NCBI RefSeq assembly: GCF_008014695.1
Contig: NZ_VOXE01000003.1
Coordinates: 522,313-586,312 of the forward strand
DNA length: 64,000 bases
Direction of reading: 5' to 3'
Source: Chryseobacterium sp.
GTDB lineage: Bacteria; Bacteroidota; Bacteroidia; Flavobacteriales; Weeksellaceae
Position 1 is the first letter of the stretch; the number at the start of each line of letters is the position of its first letter. Shown one piece after another: positions 26,933 through 37,003 of the stretch. The position numbers and the translations under genes were made by a program. The notes under the pieces were generated by a model, which was not told the origin of the DNA, did not search any database, and saw nothing but the letters and a program-made list of their open reading frames with translations.

Positions 26933-27517
26933 TTATTTGTAAAAATTACTTCCGTCCAGATATTCAAAAACTTCAGGAGGAAGCATTGGGCGGACATTTT
27001 TCCCTTTTTTGATCATCTCCCGGATTTCCGTTGCCGAAAGTTCAATAACCGGCGCATTGATAAGGGAAATATTTTCGTGCTGCAGATATTGATGTTCTTT
27101 TTTTTCGCCTGCAAAAGTTCGGGGATACACAATGATCTGATGGTTTTTAATCAGTTTGTCTGAGTTTTTCCATTTGGCGAGTCCGTCCAGATTGTCTTCG
27201 CCCATGATCAGAGCAAACGTATATTCCGGATATTTTTCGTGAAGGTAAGTTAAAGTGTCAATGGTATAACTTGGCTGTGGCAGCGAAAATTCCACATTCG
27301 ATGCCCGCATTTTCGGGTAATTTTTAACCGCCAGCTGCACCATATCAAGCCGGTTGTGGTCCTTCAGCAATGATTTTTTTTCTTTGAATGGATTCTGAGG
27401 ACTCACGACAAACCACAGTTCCTCCATATCTGAATTTTCCAGAATATAATTCGCCAAAATTAAATGGCCGATATGAATGGGATTGAAACTTCCGAAAAAC
27501 AGTCCGATTTTTTTCAT
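26933..27517 (-). CDS. nadD: Nicotinate-nucleotide adenylyltransferase
   Basis: This 194-aa cytosolic enzyme joins nicotinate mononucleotide and ATP to make deamido-NAD. The nucleotidyltransferase motif KKIGLFFGSFNPIHIGHLILA is at the N-terminus, and ELSATEIREMIKKGK near the C-terminus is the second signature. The frame is open 36 codons further upstream, but MKKIGLFFGSF is the normal NadD start, so 27517 is chosen. It follows recJ by 50 bp. Confidence 0.96.
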   Translation of the reverse strand: MKKIGLFFGSFNPIHIGHLILANYILENSDMEELWFVVSPQNPFKEKKSLLKDHNRLDMVQLAVKNYPKMRASNVEFSLPQPSYTIDTLTYLHEKYPEYTFALIMGEDNLDGLAKWKNSDKLIKNHQIIVYPRTFAGEKKEHQYLQHENISLINAPVIELSATEIREMIKKGKNVRPMLPPEVFEYLDGSNFYK

Positions 27518-27567
27518 AAAGAATTCAGAAAATAGGAATTGGATGAGTTTTAATGAATGATTTAGGG

Positions 27568-29280
27568 TTAGTCCAGAAATTTTACATCGCGGATGTTCAG
27601 AAAGTATGTTACATTGCCTTTCCAATGATTTTCTTCGGCAGTAAAAGCAATGTCAAAGGATTTTTCCCGGAAAAGATCCGCATATTTTCCCAGTTTGAAA
27701 CCAAGGCACTCAATATTTCTGCCGGTAGACTCCTGTTTGATGTAAAATTTCAGATGGCCTTCATCTTTGCCCATTGTTTTCACATACCCTGCAACTTTCT
27801 GATTTTTAAGGACCAGAACGGGTTTCATATTGTGCGGCCCGAACGGTGCAAGTTTCCGGTGGAAATTAAAGAAGTCCTTGTTCAAATCATCAATGTCAAC
27901 AATTGAATCAATCGTGATGCTCGGTTCCTTCTGATGTTCCTGAATTTTTTCTGAAACCACCTTCTCAAACCTTGCCCTGAATTGGTCAAATTTATCTTTT
28001 TCCATCGAAAGTCCGGCTGCAGCAGGGTGTCCACCGAATTTCAGGAAAAAATCTGAACAGGTTTCCAACGCGTCGTGCACATCAAAATCAGCAACCGACC
28101 TCGCGGACGCCACCATTTCTCCGTTGTTGCCGTCCGTGAAAACCAGAGTTGGTTTATAATAGGTTTCGGTGAGTCTTGAGGCCACAATTCCGATCACCCC
28201 TTTGTTCCAGCCGGAACCGTAAACGATTGTAGTATAATTATTAAGCTGACCGGTGGCTTCTACCTGAAGTAACGCTTCAGTCGTGCTGCTCATATCCATT
28301 TCGCGGCGGGAATCGTTGAGGGTGATAATATCGCTGACAATCTGCTGCGCCTGCTTCAGATTATCTGATACCATCAATTCCACCGCGGCTTTTCCCTGAG
28401 AAATTCTTCCTGCGGCATTTATTTTGGGCGCGATTTCAAAAACGATATTCGATATTTCAAAAGTCGCCAGTTTATCCTCCGGAATCAGCATCCTCAAACC
28501 CAGATTTCTGGATTTTCTTAGAATCTTCAGGCCCTGTTTTGCAAGAACGCGGTTTTCGCCGGTCATTGAAACAATATCGGCAGCGATTGAAATCGCGAGT
28601 AAATCGGTAAGTTCAAAAAGTTCGGCTTCAGGAATTTTGTAAATGGTGTTAAGACCCTGACAAAGCTTAAAACCAACTCCGCACCCAGAAAGTTCTTTGA
28701 ACGGATAACGGCAGTCTCTTCTTTTAGGATCCAGAACGGCCACTGCGTCCGGGATCTGTTCACCGGGTAGGTGGTGATCGCAGATGATGAAATCTACGTC
28801 AAGACTTTTCGCATATTCAATCTTATCCAGTGCCTTGATTCCGCAGTCCAGTGCAATAATGAGTGAGAAGCCGTTGAGTTTCGCAAATTCAATTCCTTCA
28901 TTGGATATTCCATATCCTTCAGAATTCCGGTCCGGAATATAAAAATCAAGGTATTTTTTATCTACAATTTTACTTAAATACAGATACATGAGGGCTACAG
29001 CGGTGGTACCATCAACGTCGTAATCACCGTATACAAGAATTTTCTGCCCGTTTTCAATTGCTGTCGCAATTCGGTCTACGGCAAGCTGCATGTCTTTCAT
29101 TAAGAAAGGATTGTGAATATCGTTAAGGTTGGGTTTAAAGAATTCCCGTGCTTTCTGATAATTGTCAATCCCCCTGAGAACCAGGATTTTGGATTCAAAT
29201 GTTCCAAAACCGAGTGACGAGCTGATGCCGTCCACGATATCTTCATCGGGTTCGGGTTTATAGATCCATTTTTGACTCAT
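27568..29280 (-). CDS. recJ: Single-stranded-DNA-specific exonuclease RecJ
   Basis: This 570-aa enzyme degrades single-stranded DNA 5' to 3' in recombination and mismatch repair. DHH-family motifs are visible: YGDYDVDGTTA, IICDHHLPGE, and DHHA1-type AGRISQGKAA and FGGHPAAAGLSM, followed by an OB-fold C-terminus. The start MSQKWIYKPEP (29280) is preferred over an in-frame ATG at 29319. The reason is family length and an exact -7 box (29285-29292) lying between the two. It heads the recJ-nadD-DUF3817 group. Confidence 0.95.
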   Translation of the reverse strand: MSQKWIYKPEPDEDIVDGISSSLGFGTFESKILVLRGIDNYQKAREFFKPNLNDIHNPFLMKDMQLAVDRIATAIENGQKILVYGDYDVDGTTAVALMYLYLSKIVDKKYLDFYIPDRNSEGYGISNEGIEFAKLNGFSLIIALDCGIKALDKIEYAKSLDVDFIICDHHLPGEQIPDAVAVLDPKRRDCRYPFKELSGCGVGFKLCQGLNTIYKIPEAELFELTDLLAISIAADIVSMTGENRVLAKQGLKILRKSRNLGLRMLIPEDKLATFEISNIVFEIAPKINAAGRISQGKAAVELMVSDNLKQAQQIVSDIITLNDSRREMDMSSTTEALLQVEATGQLNNYTTIVYGSGWNKGVIGIVASRLTETYYKPTLVFTDGNNGEMVASARSVADFDVHDALETCSDFFLKFGGHPAAAGLSMEKDKFDQFRARFEKVVSEKIQEHQKEPSITIDSIVDIDDLNKDFFNFHRKLAPFGPHNMKPVLVLKNQKVAGYVKTMGKDEGHLKFYIKQESTGRNIECLGFKLGKYADLFREKSFDIAFTAEENHWKGNVTYFLNIRDVKFLD

Positions 29281-29595
29281 TTTACAAAAATAGGAAAAAT
29301 TATCAGGTTTTTTCCTCAATTTCCTGATTTTAAAACCTGAAAAATAGGATTGAAATTTCAGAAGTGAATTCCGGTTTTCTCAATTATTATTTTCAATCAG
29401 ATGGCATTTTCATTCAAAACCTATTAATAAAAACGAAAATAAATTCAATTTTTAAGAATGTTGCTAAAATTTATTGTATTGATTTTAAACCACTTAATGA
29501 ATGACTTACACTTATTTTCAAAAAATGCAAATCTGAATTTTCGGTTTACTCGTAGTTAGAATTAAGTGACCACTAATCATTAAAAAATCAATATT
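29281..29595. other. 315-bp gap between recJ and the ferritin-like pair
   Basis: This AT-rich divergent region holds the candidate recJ -7 box at one end. For the plus-strand genes no exact TAnnTTTG box is seen. The stretch TTTTCGGTTTACTCGTAGTT at about 29536-29557 is unusually GC-richer and could be an alternative sigma factor promoter, but this is a guess. No ORF or hairpin of note. Confidence 0.4.
29285..29292 (-). promoter_or_regulatory. -7 box almost touching the recJ start codon
   Basis: TATTTTTG on the minus strand is an exact TAnnTTTG match with only 4 bp between it and the recJ ATG. If used, the mRNA would be leaderless or nearly so. Confidence 0.45.
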
Positions 29596-30303
29596 ATGGA
29601 AAAAACGATTAATGTATCGAACAAAGGGGCAACTTTGGATACCAACAGAAGAAATTTCTTAAAACTCGGTGGGGTAGGTCTTGTGGTTGCAGGTCTTACT
29701 TTAGCCGGCTGCCGCGATGATAATTACACGAATATGAACGACGGGGTCTTCGATCTGGGTAATGGTGATGTCGGAATTCTGAATTATGCCTACGCTTTGG
29801 AACAGCTTGAAGCTGATTTTTATACCAAAGTGGTAAATAATTTCTACGCAGGTATTTCAATGGCAGAACAAGAACTTTTCACGGATCTTTACCACCACGA
29901 AGTTGTACACAGGGATTTCTTTAAAGCCGCGATCAGTGGGGCGACAAGCCATGTCCTTCCAACTCTGGAATTTAAATATGACGGAGTGGATTTCAATAAC
30001 AGAAATTCGGTTCTGGCAACAGCAAAAGCACTGGAAGATACCGGTGTTGCAGCTTACAATGGAGCCGGAAAATACATTACCAATCTCGATTATTTAGTAA
30101 TCGCCGGGAAAATTGTTTCGGTGGAAGCAAGACACGCCTCTGCAATCCGGAATATCATCAATCCGGGATCAGCGGATTTTTCCGGAGATGATGTGATTGA
30201 TGTAAACGGACTAGACCTTGCAAAAGAACCAAAGGATATCGTAATGGCTGCTGGTGGTTTCTTTAAAACTCCGTTCACGTGGAAAGAGCAGAATATCGGT
30301 TAA
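29596..30303 (+). CDS. Exported ferritin-like domain protein with Tat-type lipoprotein signal
   Basis: This 235-aa protein has NRRNFLKLGGVGLVVAGLTLAGC at the N-terminus, a twin-arginine-like signal ending in a lipobox Cys. The mature part has ferritin-like helices with repeated Glu/His pairs (YALEQLEADFYTKV, LYHHEVVHRDFFKAAI, ALEDTGVAAYNGAGK, VSVEARHASAIRNI). These positions match di-metal ligands of the ferritin-like Rds1/dessication-related group. A role in stress or metal handling in the cell envelope is inferred from family. It pairs with a similar gene 35 bp downstream. Confidence 0.85.
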   Translation: MEKTINVSNKGATLDTNRRNFLKLGGVGLVVAGLTLAGCRDDNYTNMNDGVFDLGNGDVGILNYAYALEQLEADFYTKVVNNFYAGISMAEQELFTDLYHHEVVHRDFFKAAISGATSHVLPTLEFKYDGVDFNNRNSVLATAKALEDTGVAAYNGAGKYITNLDYLVIAGKIVSVEARHASAIRNIINPGSADFSGDDVIDVNGLDLAKEPKDIVMAAGGFFKTPFTWKEQNIG

Positions 30304-30338
30304 TTTTTCCTTAATTTTTAATTTCAAAAAATAACATT

Positions 30339-31154
30339 ATGAACTTACTTAAAATATTAGATAAACTGTCGGATGATCAATTTTTCACCAATATGACGTC
30401 CCGTTCCGGAAGCCTTACTGAAATTTCGAATTTTGGAAAAAAAGCAGCCATTGCAAGTATACCGTTAGGATTGGGGTCTTTTATGGCTACTTCCGCTAAA
30501 GCAGAAACAACCAACGCTTCCACCAGTTCTTTTGCACTCGCTACTCCGTTAATTGATGCTTTGCAATTGGCATTAACTTTAGAATATCTTGAAGATGAAT
30601 ATTATGCAACAGGCCTTGCAGCCGGAAGTTTAATTCCAGTGGCCGATAAAGTCGTCTTCACACAGATCGGTAAACATGAAACCGCTCATGTTGCTTTCTT
30701 AAAAGCGGCCATCACTTCACTTGGAACCACTCCCGTAGCCAAACCGACATTCGACTTTACTGCGGGTGGAAATTTCCAGCCTTTCACAGATTATCAGCAG
30801 TTTTTGGTTCTAGCTCAGGCTTTTGAGGATACGGGCGTTAGAGCTTATAAAGGACAGGCCGGAAATGTGGCATCCAACAAAGCCATTTTGCAGGCAGCGT
30901 TACAGATTCATTCCGTGGAAGCAAGACATGCGTCTCAGGTTAGAAGAATGAGAATGAATAAAGGATGGATAGAGCTTTCAAACGGTGGAAACATGCCAGC
31001 AGCAACCGATGCAGTGTATGCCGGTGAAGGTAACACGAACCAAGCAGGATTTAATACAGCTGCTCTTTTTGGCGCTGCGGCAGGATCTGCGGCTTATGAT
31101 GAAGTGCTATCAGGAACCGACGCAGCTGCAATTGCAGGGCTCTTCATCGTTTAA
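30339..31154 (+). CDS. Exported ferritin-like domain protein
   Basis: This 271-aa paralogue of the preceding gene has a longer N-terminal region before a hydrophobic signal with twin lysine (FGKKAAIASIPLGLGSFMATSAKA, residues 30-54), likely cleaved after AKA. The ferritin-like core shows LTLEYLEDEYYATGL, IGKHETAHVAFLKAAI, AFEDTGVRAYKGQAGN and HSVEARHASQVRRMR, the same ligand pattern. It is probably cotranscribed with the first gene. The two may form a hetero-complex; this is inference from tandem order. A terminator follows. Confidence 0.85.
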   Translation: MNLLKILDKLSDDQFFTNMTSRSGSLTEISNFGKKAAIASIPLGLGSFMATSAKAETTNASTSSFALATPLIDALQLALTLEYLEDEYYATGLAAGSLIPVADKVVFTQIGKHETAHVAFLKAAITSLGTTPVAKPTFDFTAGGNFQPFTDYQQFLVLAQAFEDTGVRAYKGQAGNVASNKAILQAALQIHSVEARHASQVRRMRMNKGWIELSNGGNMPAATDAVYAGEGNTNQAGFNTAALFGAAAGSAAYDEVLSGTDAAAIAGLFIV

Positions 31155-31177
31155 AACGTTAAATAAATTTTTTCATC

Positions 31178-31209
31178 AAAACCTTTCAATCCCATTGAAA
31201 GGTTTTTTA
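31178..31209 (+). terminator. Terminator after the ferritin-like pair
   Basis: AAAACCTTTCAA and TTGAAAGGTTTT form the stem, followed by more T. Confidence 0.9.
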
Positions 31210-31220
31210 TTTAATCTATA

Positions 31221-31253
31221 AAAAAATAAAACCGCTCATAAATTGAGCGGTTA
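31221..31253 (-). terminator. Terminator after the ABC-F gene
   Basis: On the minus strand AACCGCTCAA and TTGAGCGGTT-type arms (31230-31252 on the plus strand) are followed by a T-rich run. Confidence 0.85.
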
Positions 31254-31281
31254 TATTAATTATCAGAGTGAGTCTTCCTGT

Positions 31282-32949
<1,668 letters not shown>

Positions 32950-33070
32950 TTATATAATCCCAGAAATCCTTGTTTGGAAGATCCGCTTGAAATATCACGG
33001 TCAGAATTTAAGAGATTTTAATATTCGTTGTCATAAATTTAAGAAATCACTACCCGTCGGCAGACATCTT

Positions 33071-33529
33071 ATGAAAATAGAAAAATCAGTTACGATCCTT
33101 AATAAGCGCGCACGTTTTGAATATGAACTTCTGGAAGAAACGGAGGCGGGAATGGTGCTTACCGGAACTGAAATTAAATCACTGCGTTCCTCTAAAGCCA
33201 GTATTACTGAGTCTTTTTGCCAGTTTATAGACGGAGAGCTGTATATCATTAATATGATGATTGATGAATATAAGCTTGGAACTTTTTACAACCATAAAAC
33301 AAAAAGGGAACGAAAACTGCTACTGCATAAAAGAGAACTGCAGAAATTTGAGAAAAAGCTTAAAGATGCGGGCAATACAATTATCCCATTAAAACTATAT
33401 ATCAATAATAATGGTAAGGCAAAGGTTTTGATCGCTTTAGCCAGAGGAAAAAAACTCTTCGACAAGAGGGAAAGTATAAAAGACAGAGAAAATAAAAGAA
33501 ATCTCGACAGAATATTAAAGAAAAGTTAA
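33071..33529 (+). CDS. smpB: SsrA-binding protein SmpB
   Basis: This 152-aa protein binds tmRNA and delivers it to stalled ribosomes. It starts MKIEKSVTILNKRARFEYELLE. Core motifs are GMVLTGTEIKSLRSSKASITESF and HKTKRERKLLLHKRELQKF, with a basic tail (GKKLFDKRESIKDRENKRNLDRIL). The frame is open for 28 codons upstream, but the family start at 33071 is chosen. The gene for tmRNA itself is not in the window. Confidence 0.96.
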   Translation: MKIEKSVTILNKRARFEYELLEETEAGMVLTGTEIKSLRSSKASITESFCQFIDGELYIINMMIDEYKLGTFYNHKTKRERKLLLHKRELQKFEKKLKDAGNTIIPLKLYINNNGKAKVLIALARGKKLFDKRESIKDRENKRNLDRILKKS

Positions 33530-33606
33530 AAAAACACCAAAAAACTTTGTTTATAAAGAAAATTTATATTTATTTTGCAATATCAATTATTTAATCATTT
33601 AATTCT

Positions 33607-35025
33607 ATGAAAAATCTAAAATTAGGAATTTCAGCATTGGCACTAACTGTTGCCTCTACTGTATTCGCACAGACTACCACTAACCCGTGGCTTATCGGGG
33701 TGGGTGCTCACGCGGAAAATCACGTAGCGGCTGGAGGAAAAGTAGGCGATGTTTTTTCTACTGCTTTCGGCGGTAAAGACATGGGAGAATTGTACAGTAT
33801 CAATAACTTTACGATAACTCCACCATTATCCAAACTTACTGTAGCAAGAAACCTGATGAAAGGTTTGGTTATTGACTGGCAAACAACAGTTGGAAACGTG
33901 GATAACAAGAAATTGGGCATGGGTAAAGAATTCATGTTGATGACAGGACTAGGTCTTCAGTGGAAAGCGAATATGCTTTGGAATGAAGAGTCTTGGTTTG
34001 ACCCATATGTAAGAGTTGGGGCTAACTATCTTAGACATGATTATTCAGGTGTTGCTGCTGCTATAAATGCAGATGGAGAAAATATTGGTGCTAACCACTT
34101 TACTCTTGCAACTGGTATCGGATCTAATTTCTGGATTACTAAAAGTTTCGGTGTTGGTGTTCAGGGAGATTATGTATCCACCCCTACTGACAAATCTACT
34201 GCAGCTAACTTCTGGCAGGCAGGTGCTTCTCTATTGTTCAGATTCGGACAGAGAGACAGAGATAAAGATGGTATCTTAGATAAAGATGATTTATGTCCGG
34301 ATACACCAGGTTTACCTGAGTTCCAGGGATGTCCTGATACTGACGGTGACGGAATTCCAGACAAAGATGATCAATGTCCAGAGGTTGCCGGTCCAGTTGA
34401 AAACCAAGGTTGTCCTTGGCCAGATACAGACGGAGACGGTATCGTAGATAAAGATGATGCTTGTCCTACAGTTGCAGGTCCAGCTGAAAACAATGGTTGT
34501 CCTTGGCCAGATACAGACGGAGACGGTATCCTTGATAAAGATGATGCTTGTCCTACAGTTCCTGGATTAGCTCAATACAACGGTTGTCCTAAACCTAAAA
34601 CACAAACTGCTATTGAAGTGGAAGGAGAATTGAAAAATATCTATTTTGATTTCAACAAAGCTACAATCAAGGCTGAGTCAGCTTCAAGATTAGATGCTGC
34701 TTCTACAATTATCAAAAACGACGGAGGTAATTATTTACTAGAAGGTCAAACTGATAAAAAAGGTTCTGAGGCATATAACCTAGACCTTTCAAGAAGAAGA
34801 GCTGCTGCTGTAGTTGCTGCTTTAGATGCAAGAGGTGTTGACGCAAGTGCACTTAAGTCAATTGGTGTTGGTGAAGCGAAAGCTGTAATTTCGGAAAGCG
34901 CTTCAGATGCAGAAAGACAACAAGACAGAAAAGTTGTTGTAAGAGCGATCGAAGATGCAACTGAGTGGTCAACTTATCAGAAGTCTGACGTTCCAGTAAA
35001 AGCTCCGGCTAAGAAAAGAAAATAA
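33607..35025 (+). CDS. OmpA-family outer-membrane protein with calcium-binding repeats
   Basis: This 472-aa protein has a signal peptide (to about residue 22, ending VFAQ). Then come an N-terminal beta-barrel-like region (22-215) and four thrombospondin type-3 repeats (about 215-330: DKDGILDKDDLCPDT, DTDGDGIPDKDDQCP, and two more). The C-terminal OmpA peptidoglycan-binding domain has IYFDFNKATIKAES and the LDLSRRRAAAVVAALDARGV segment. The Asp-rich repeats bind Ca2+ in homologues. It probably anchors the outer membrane to peptidoglycan and is highly expressed. The repeats are internally similar at DNA level. A terminator follows. Confidence 0.93.
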   Translation: MKNLKLGISALALTVASTVFAQTTTNPWLIGVGAHAENHVAAGGKVGDVFSTAFGGKDMGELYSINNFTITPPLSKLTVARNLMKGLVIDWQTTVGNVDNKKLGMGKEFMLMTGLGLQWKANMLWNEESWFDPYVRVGANYLRHDYSGVAAAINADGENIGANHFTLATGIGSNFWITKSFGVGVQGDYVSTPTDKSTAANFWQAGASLLFRFGQRDRDKDGILDKDDLCPDTPGLPEFQGCPDTDGDGIPDKDDQCPEVAGPVENQGCPWPDTDGDGIVDKDDACPTVAGPAENNGCPWPDTDGDGILDKDDACPTVPGLAQYNGCPKPKTQTAIEVEGELKNIYFDFNKATIKAESASRLDAASTIIKNDGGNYLLEGQTDKKGSEAYNLDLSRRRAAAVVAALDARGVDASALKSIGVGEAKAVISESASDAERQQDRKVVVRAIEDATEWSTYQKSDVPVKAPAKKRK

Positions 35026-35044
35026 TACATTTTTCTAAATATTT

Positions 35045-35073
35045 AAACACCCTCATTTCGAGGGTGTTTTTTT
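35045..35073 (+). terminator. Terminator after the OmpA-family gene
   Basis: AAACACCCTC and GAGGGTGTTT form a ten-pair stem around ATTTC, followed by T run. Confidence 0.93.
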
Positions 35074-35086
35074 ATGTACAAATTTG

Positions 35087-35094
35087 TATTTTTG
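35087..35094 (+). promoter_or_regulatory. -7 box before the yebC-like gene
   Basis: TATTTTTG is an exact TAnnTTTG match 20 bp before the start codon and directly after the upstream terminator. Confidence 0.55.
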
Positions 35095-35114
35095 CTGTCA
35101 TAAAATAAATAATT

Positions 35115-35855
35115 ATGGGACGCGCATTCGAATACAGAAAAGCATCAAAGATGGCCCGCTGGGATAAAATGGCCAAAACGTTTTCAAAAATTGGTAAAGA
35201 CATCGCACTGGCAGTGAAAGCCGGTGGGCCGGATCCGGACACTAACCCTGCACTGAGAAGATGCATTCAGAATGCAAAAGGTGCAAACATGCCGAAAGAC
35301 AATGTAGAAAGAGCAATCAAAAAAGCAAGCGGTGCCGATGCAGAGAACTATGAAGAGATTAATTATGAAGGTTACGGACAGGGTGGTGTAGCATTTTTCG
35401 TGGAATGTACTACTAACAATACGACCAGAACTGTCGCAAATGTTAGAGCGATTTTCAATAAATTCGACGGTAACTTAGGGAAAAACGGTGAACTCGCCTT
35501 TGTTTTTGACCGTAAAGGGATATTCTCCCTCGATAAGTCAAAGATTAAAATGGATTGGGATGATTTCGAAATGGAAATGATTGATGGAGGTGCCGAGGAA
35601 ATCGACAGTGATGATGAGGAAGTCATGTTAACGACTGCGTTCGAGGATTTCGGAGCCCTTTCCCATAAACTTGATGAACTGGGTATAGAAGTAAAGAGTG
35701 CGGAACTCCAGAGAATTGCCAACAATACCAAAGAAGTTACCGAAGAACAGTTTAAAGCTAACATGAAAATGCTCGACCGTTTTGAGGAAGATGACGACGT
35801 ACAGAATGTCTATCACAATATGGAAATTACAGATGAATTAATGGAAAGCCTTTAA
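35115..35855 (+). CDS. YebC/PmpR family protein (TACO1-like)
   Basis: This 246-aa protein starts MGRAFEYRKASKMARWDKMAKTFSKIG. It contains NPALRRCIQNAKGANMPKDNVERAI and ECTTNNTTRTVANVRAIFNKFDGNLGKNGELAFVFDRKG (read in sections), all YebC hallmarks. Family members were described as transcription regulators and, in recent work, as translation factors that relieve stalls at proline-rich sequences. The acidic middle (about 165-185) is a normal feature. It stands alone with its own -7 box and terminator. Confidence 0.95.
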   Translation: MGRAFEYRKASKMARWDKMAKTFSKIGKDIALAVKAGGPDPDTNPALRRCIQNAKGANMPKDNVERAIKKASGADAENYEEINYEGYGQGGVAFFVECTTNNTTRTVANVRAIFNKFDGNLGKNGELAFVFDRKGIFSLDKSKIKMDWDDFEMEMIDGGAEEIDSDDEEVMLTTAFEDFGALSHKLDELGIEVKSAELQRIANNTKEVTEEQFKANMKMLDRFEEDDDVQNVYHNMEITDELMESL

Positions 35856-35865
35856 TTCAAAATGC

Positions 35866-35895
35866 AAAAAGCTCAAAGATTTCTTTGAGCTTTTC
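35866..35895 (+). terminator. Bidirectional terminator between yebC-like and GNAT genes
   Basis: AAAAAGCTCAAAG and CTTTGAGCTTTT form the stem around ATTT. It lies between convergent genes and has A and T runs on either side. Confidence 0.9.
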
Positions 35896-35897
35896 AT

Positions 35898-36188
35898 TTA
35901 TCGTTGCAGCAGGATATCCTCTACATCGTTCATCCTGTTCATGACGCTTCTGGCATACGAACAGTGCGGATAAACCTTCCAGTTGTTCTCTCTCGCAAAT
36001 TTCAGTGCTTCCTCTACCAGATATTTGCCCATTCCTCGGCCTTCAAATTTGGGATGAACCAAAACAAAGGAAATGATCATTTTATTTTCCTCCGGAAATA
36101 TGGTATACGTCAGTCTGCCAACTTCATCCGTTTCATTATTCAGCGTAATAACCCCTCCGTTTCCTGATTTATTGTTGTCATATTTCAT
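35898..36188 (-). CDS. Small GNAT-like N-acetyltransferase
   Basis: This 96-aa protein has VGRLTYTIFPEENKMIISFVLVHPKFEGRGMGKYLVEEALKFAREN split as beta strands and the acetyl-CoA loop GRGMGKYL. The ending is KVYPHCSYARSVMNRMNDVED. This is the short GCN5-related form (PF14542 type). Substrate unknown. It is convergent with the yebC-like gene. Confidence 0.85.
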   Translation of the reverse strand: MKYDNNKSGNGGVITLNNETDEVGRLTYTIFPEENKMIISFVLVHPKFEGRGMGKYLVEEALKFARENNWKVYPHCSYARSVMNRMNDVEDILLQR

Positions 36189-36228
36189 TATCGTACTTTT
36201 TTAGATACCTAAATGTACATAAAATATT

Positions 36229-36981
36229 TTAAATGTTTTTCCCGGTATAGAAATTATAGTCTTTTATGATTACTGTAATAAACCGTCTTTCTGTAAATTC
36301 CCGGTCATCCACCTCCAGTTTAAGAATTTCTTTGATTTTATTGGAAAGTTTACTAATGACTTGTCTGTCGTTAGTTTTCAGGGCCTTTTGGTAATTTTCC
36401 TTAATAATCCTAACGTCATTATCAGTGAGCGCCAGAACCTGCGGAAATACCGGCACATAATCATCCTGAAGGTTTTCCAGAATGGTATGGGAAATGTTGA
36501 TCTGGTTTTTAAGTGAAATTACCGCGCTTCCGGATGCAATATCACCCAGTCTCTGGTTGTTTTTTGAAACAATCATGCTGATAATTCCCACGACTCCCGA
36601 ATTTGAAAAAACATCCACAAGTCTGAAGAACCACCGGATCAGATAGTCTCCGAAACTCGCCTGAAAGCCATCAATTTTCACCACCTTTATTTTCACGATT
36701 TTTTTACCGAAGGTCTGTCCTTCGAACAAACTTTCTGTTACTAAAGTATAAATATGAATTGGTAAGGTCAGAAGGATCAGCACAGCGCCGATGGAAAAAC
36801 TGTCAAGGCCATCGAGCACTTTTCCCAGATCAAAAAGGCGGAAGAAAATCTGGTAAACAAACAGCAGATAGGCCCCTTTAATAAGCATATCAATGATGAA
36901 AGCAAGGATTCTTTCTCCGATACTCGCGGTATTGAAGTTAATATTTACATTTTGTGAAGTATTGATGGCGATGAGCGACAT
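36229..36981 (-). CDS. RDD family membrane protein
   Basis: This 250-aa protein begins with NFNTASIGERILAFIIDMLIKGAYLLF, where the Arg and Asp residues define the RDD domain. Three membrane spans follow within residues 20-155, with GQTFGKKIVKIKVVKIDG between spans two and three. The C-terminal part (155-250) is cytosolic and helical. Function of RDD proteins is poorly defined. It is divergent from a SpoIIM-like gene (22 bp between starts). Together they head the MoxR/DUF58 module in many Bacteroidota genomes. Confidence 0.9.
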   Translation of the reverse strand: MSLIAINTSQNVNINFNTASIGERILAFIIDMLIKGAYLLFVYQIFFRLFDLGKVLDGLDSFSIGAVLILLTLPIHIYTLVTESLFEGQTFGKKIVKIKVVKIDGFQASFGDYLIRWFFRLVDVFSNSGVVGIISMIVSKNNQRLGDIASGSAVISLKNQINISHTILENLQDDYVPVFPQVLALTDNDVRIIKENYQKALKTNDRQVISKLSNKIKEILKLEVDDREFTERRFITVIIKDYNFYTGKNI

Positions 36982-37003
36982 ATTTTTATTATTTTAGCAT
37001 CGT

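Noticed and set aside
34250-34600. DNA repeats in the OmpA gene as a separate repeat element
   Set aside because: They encode the thrombospondin type-3 repeats and are explained by the protein domain structure.
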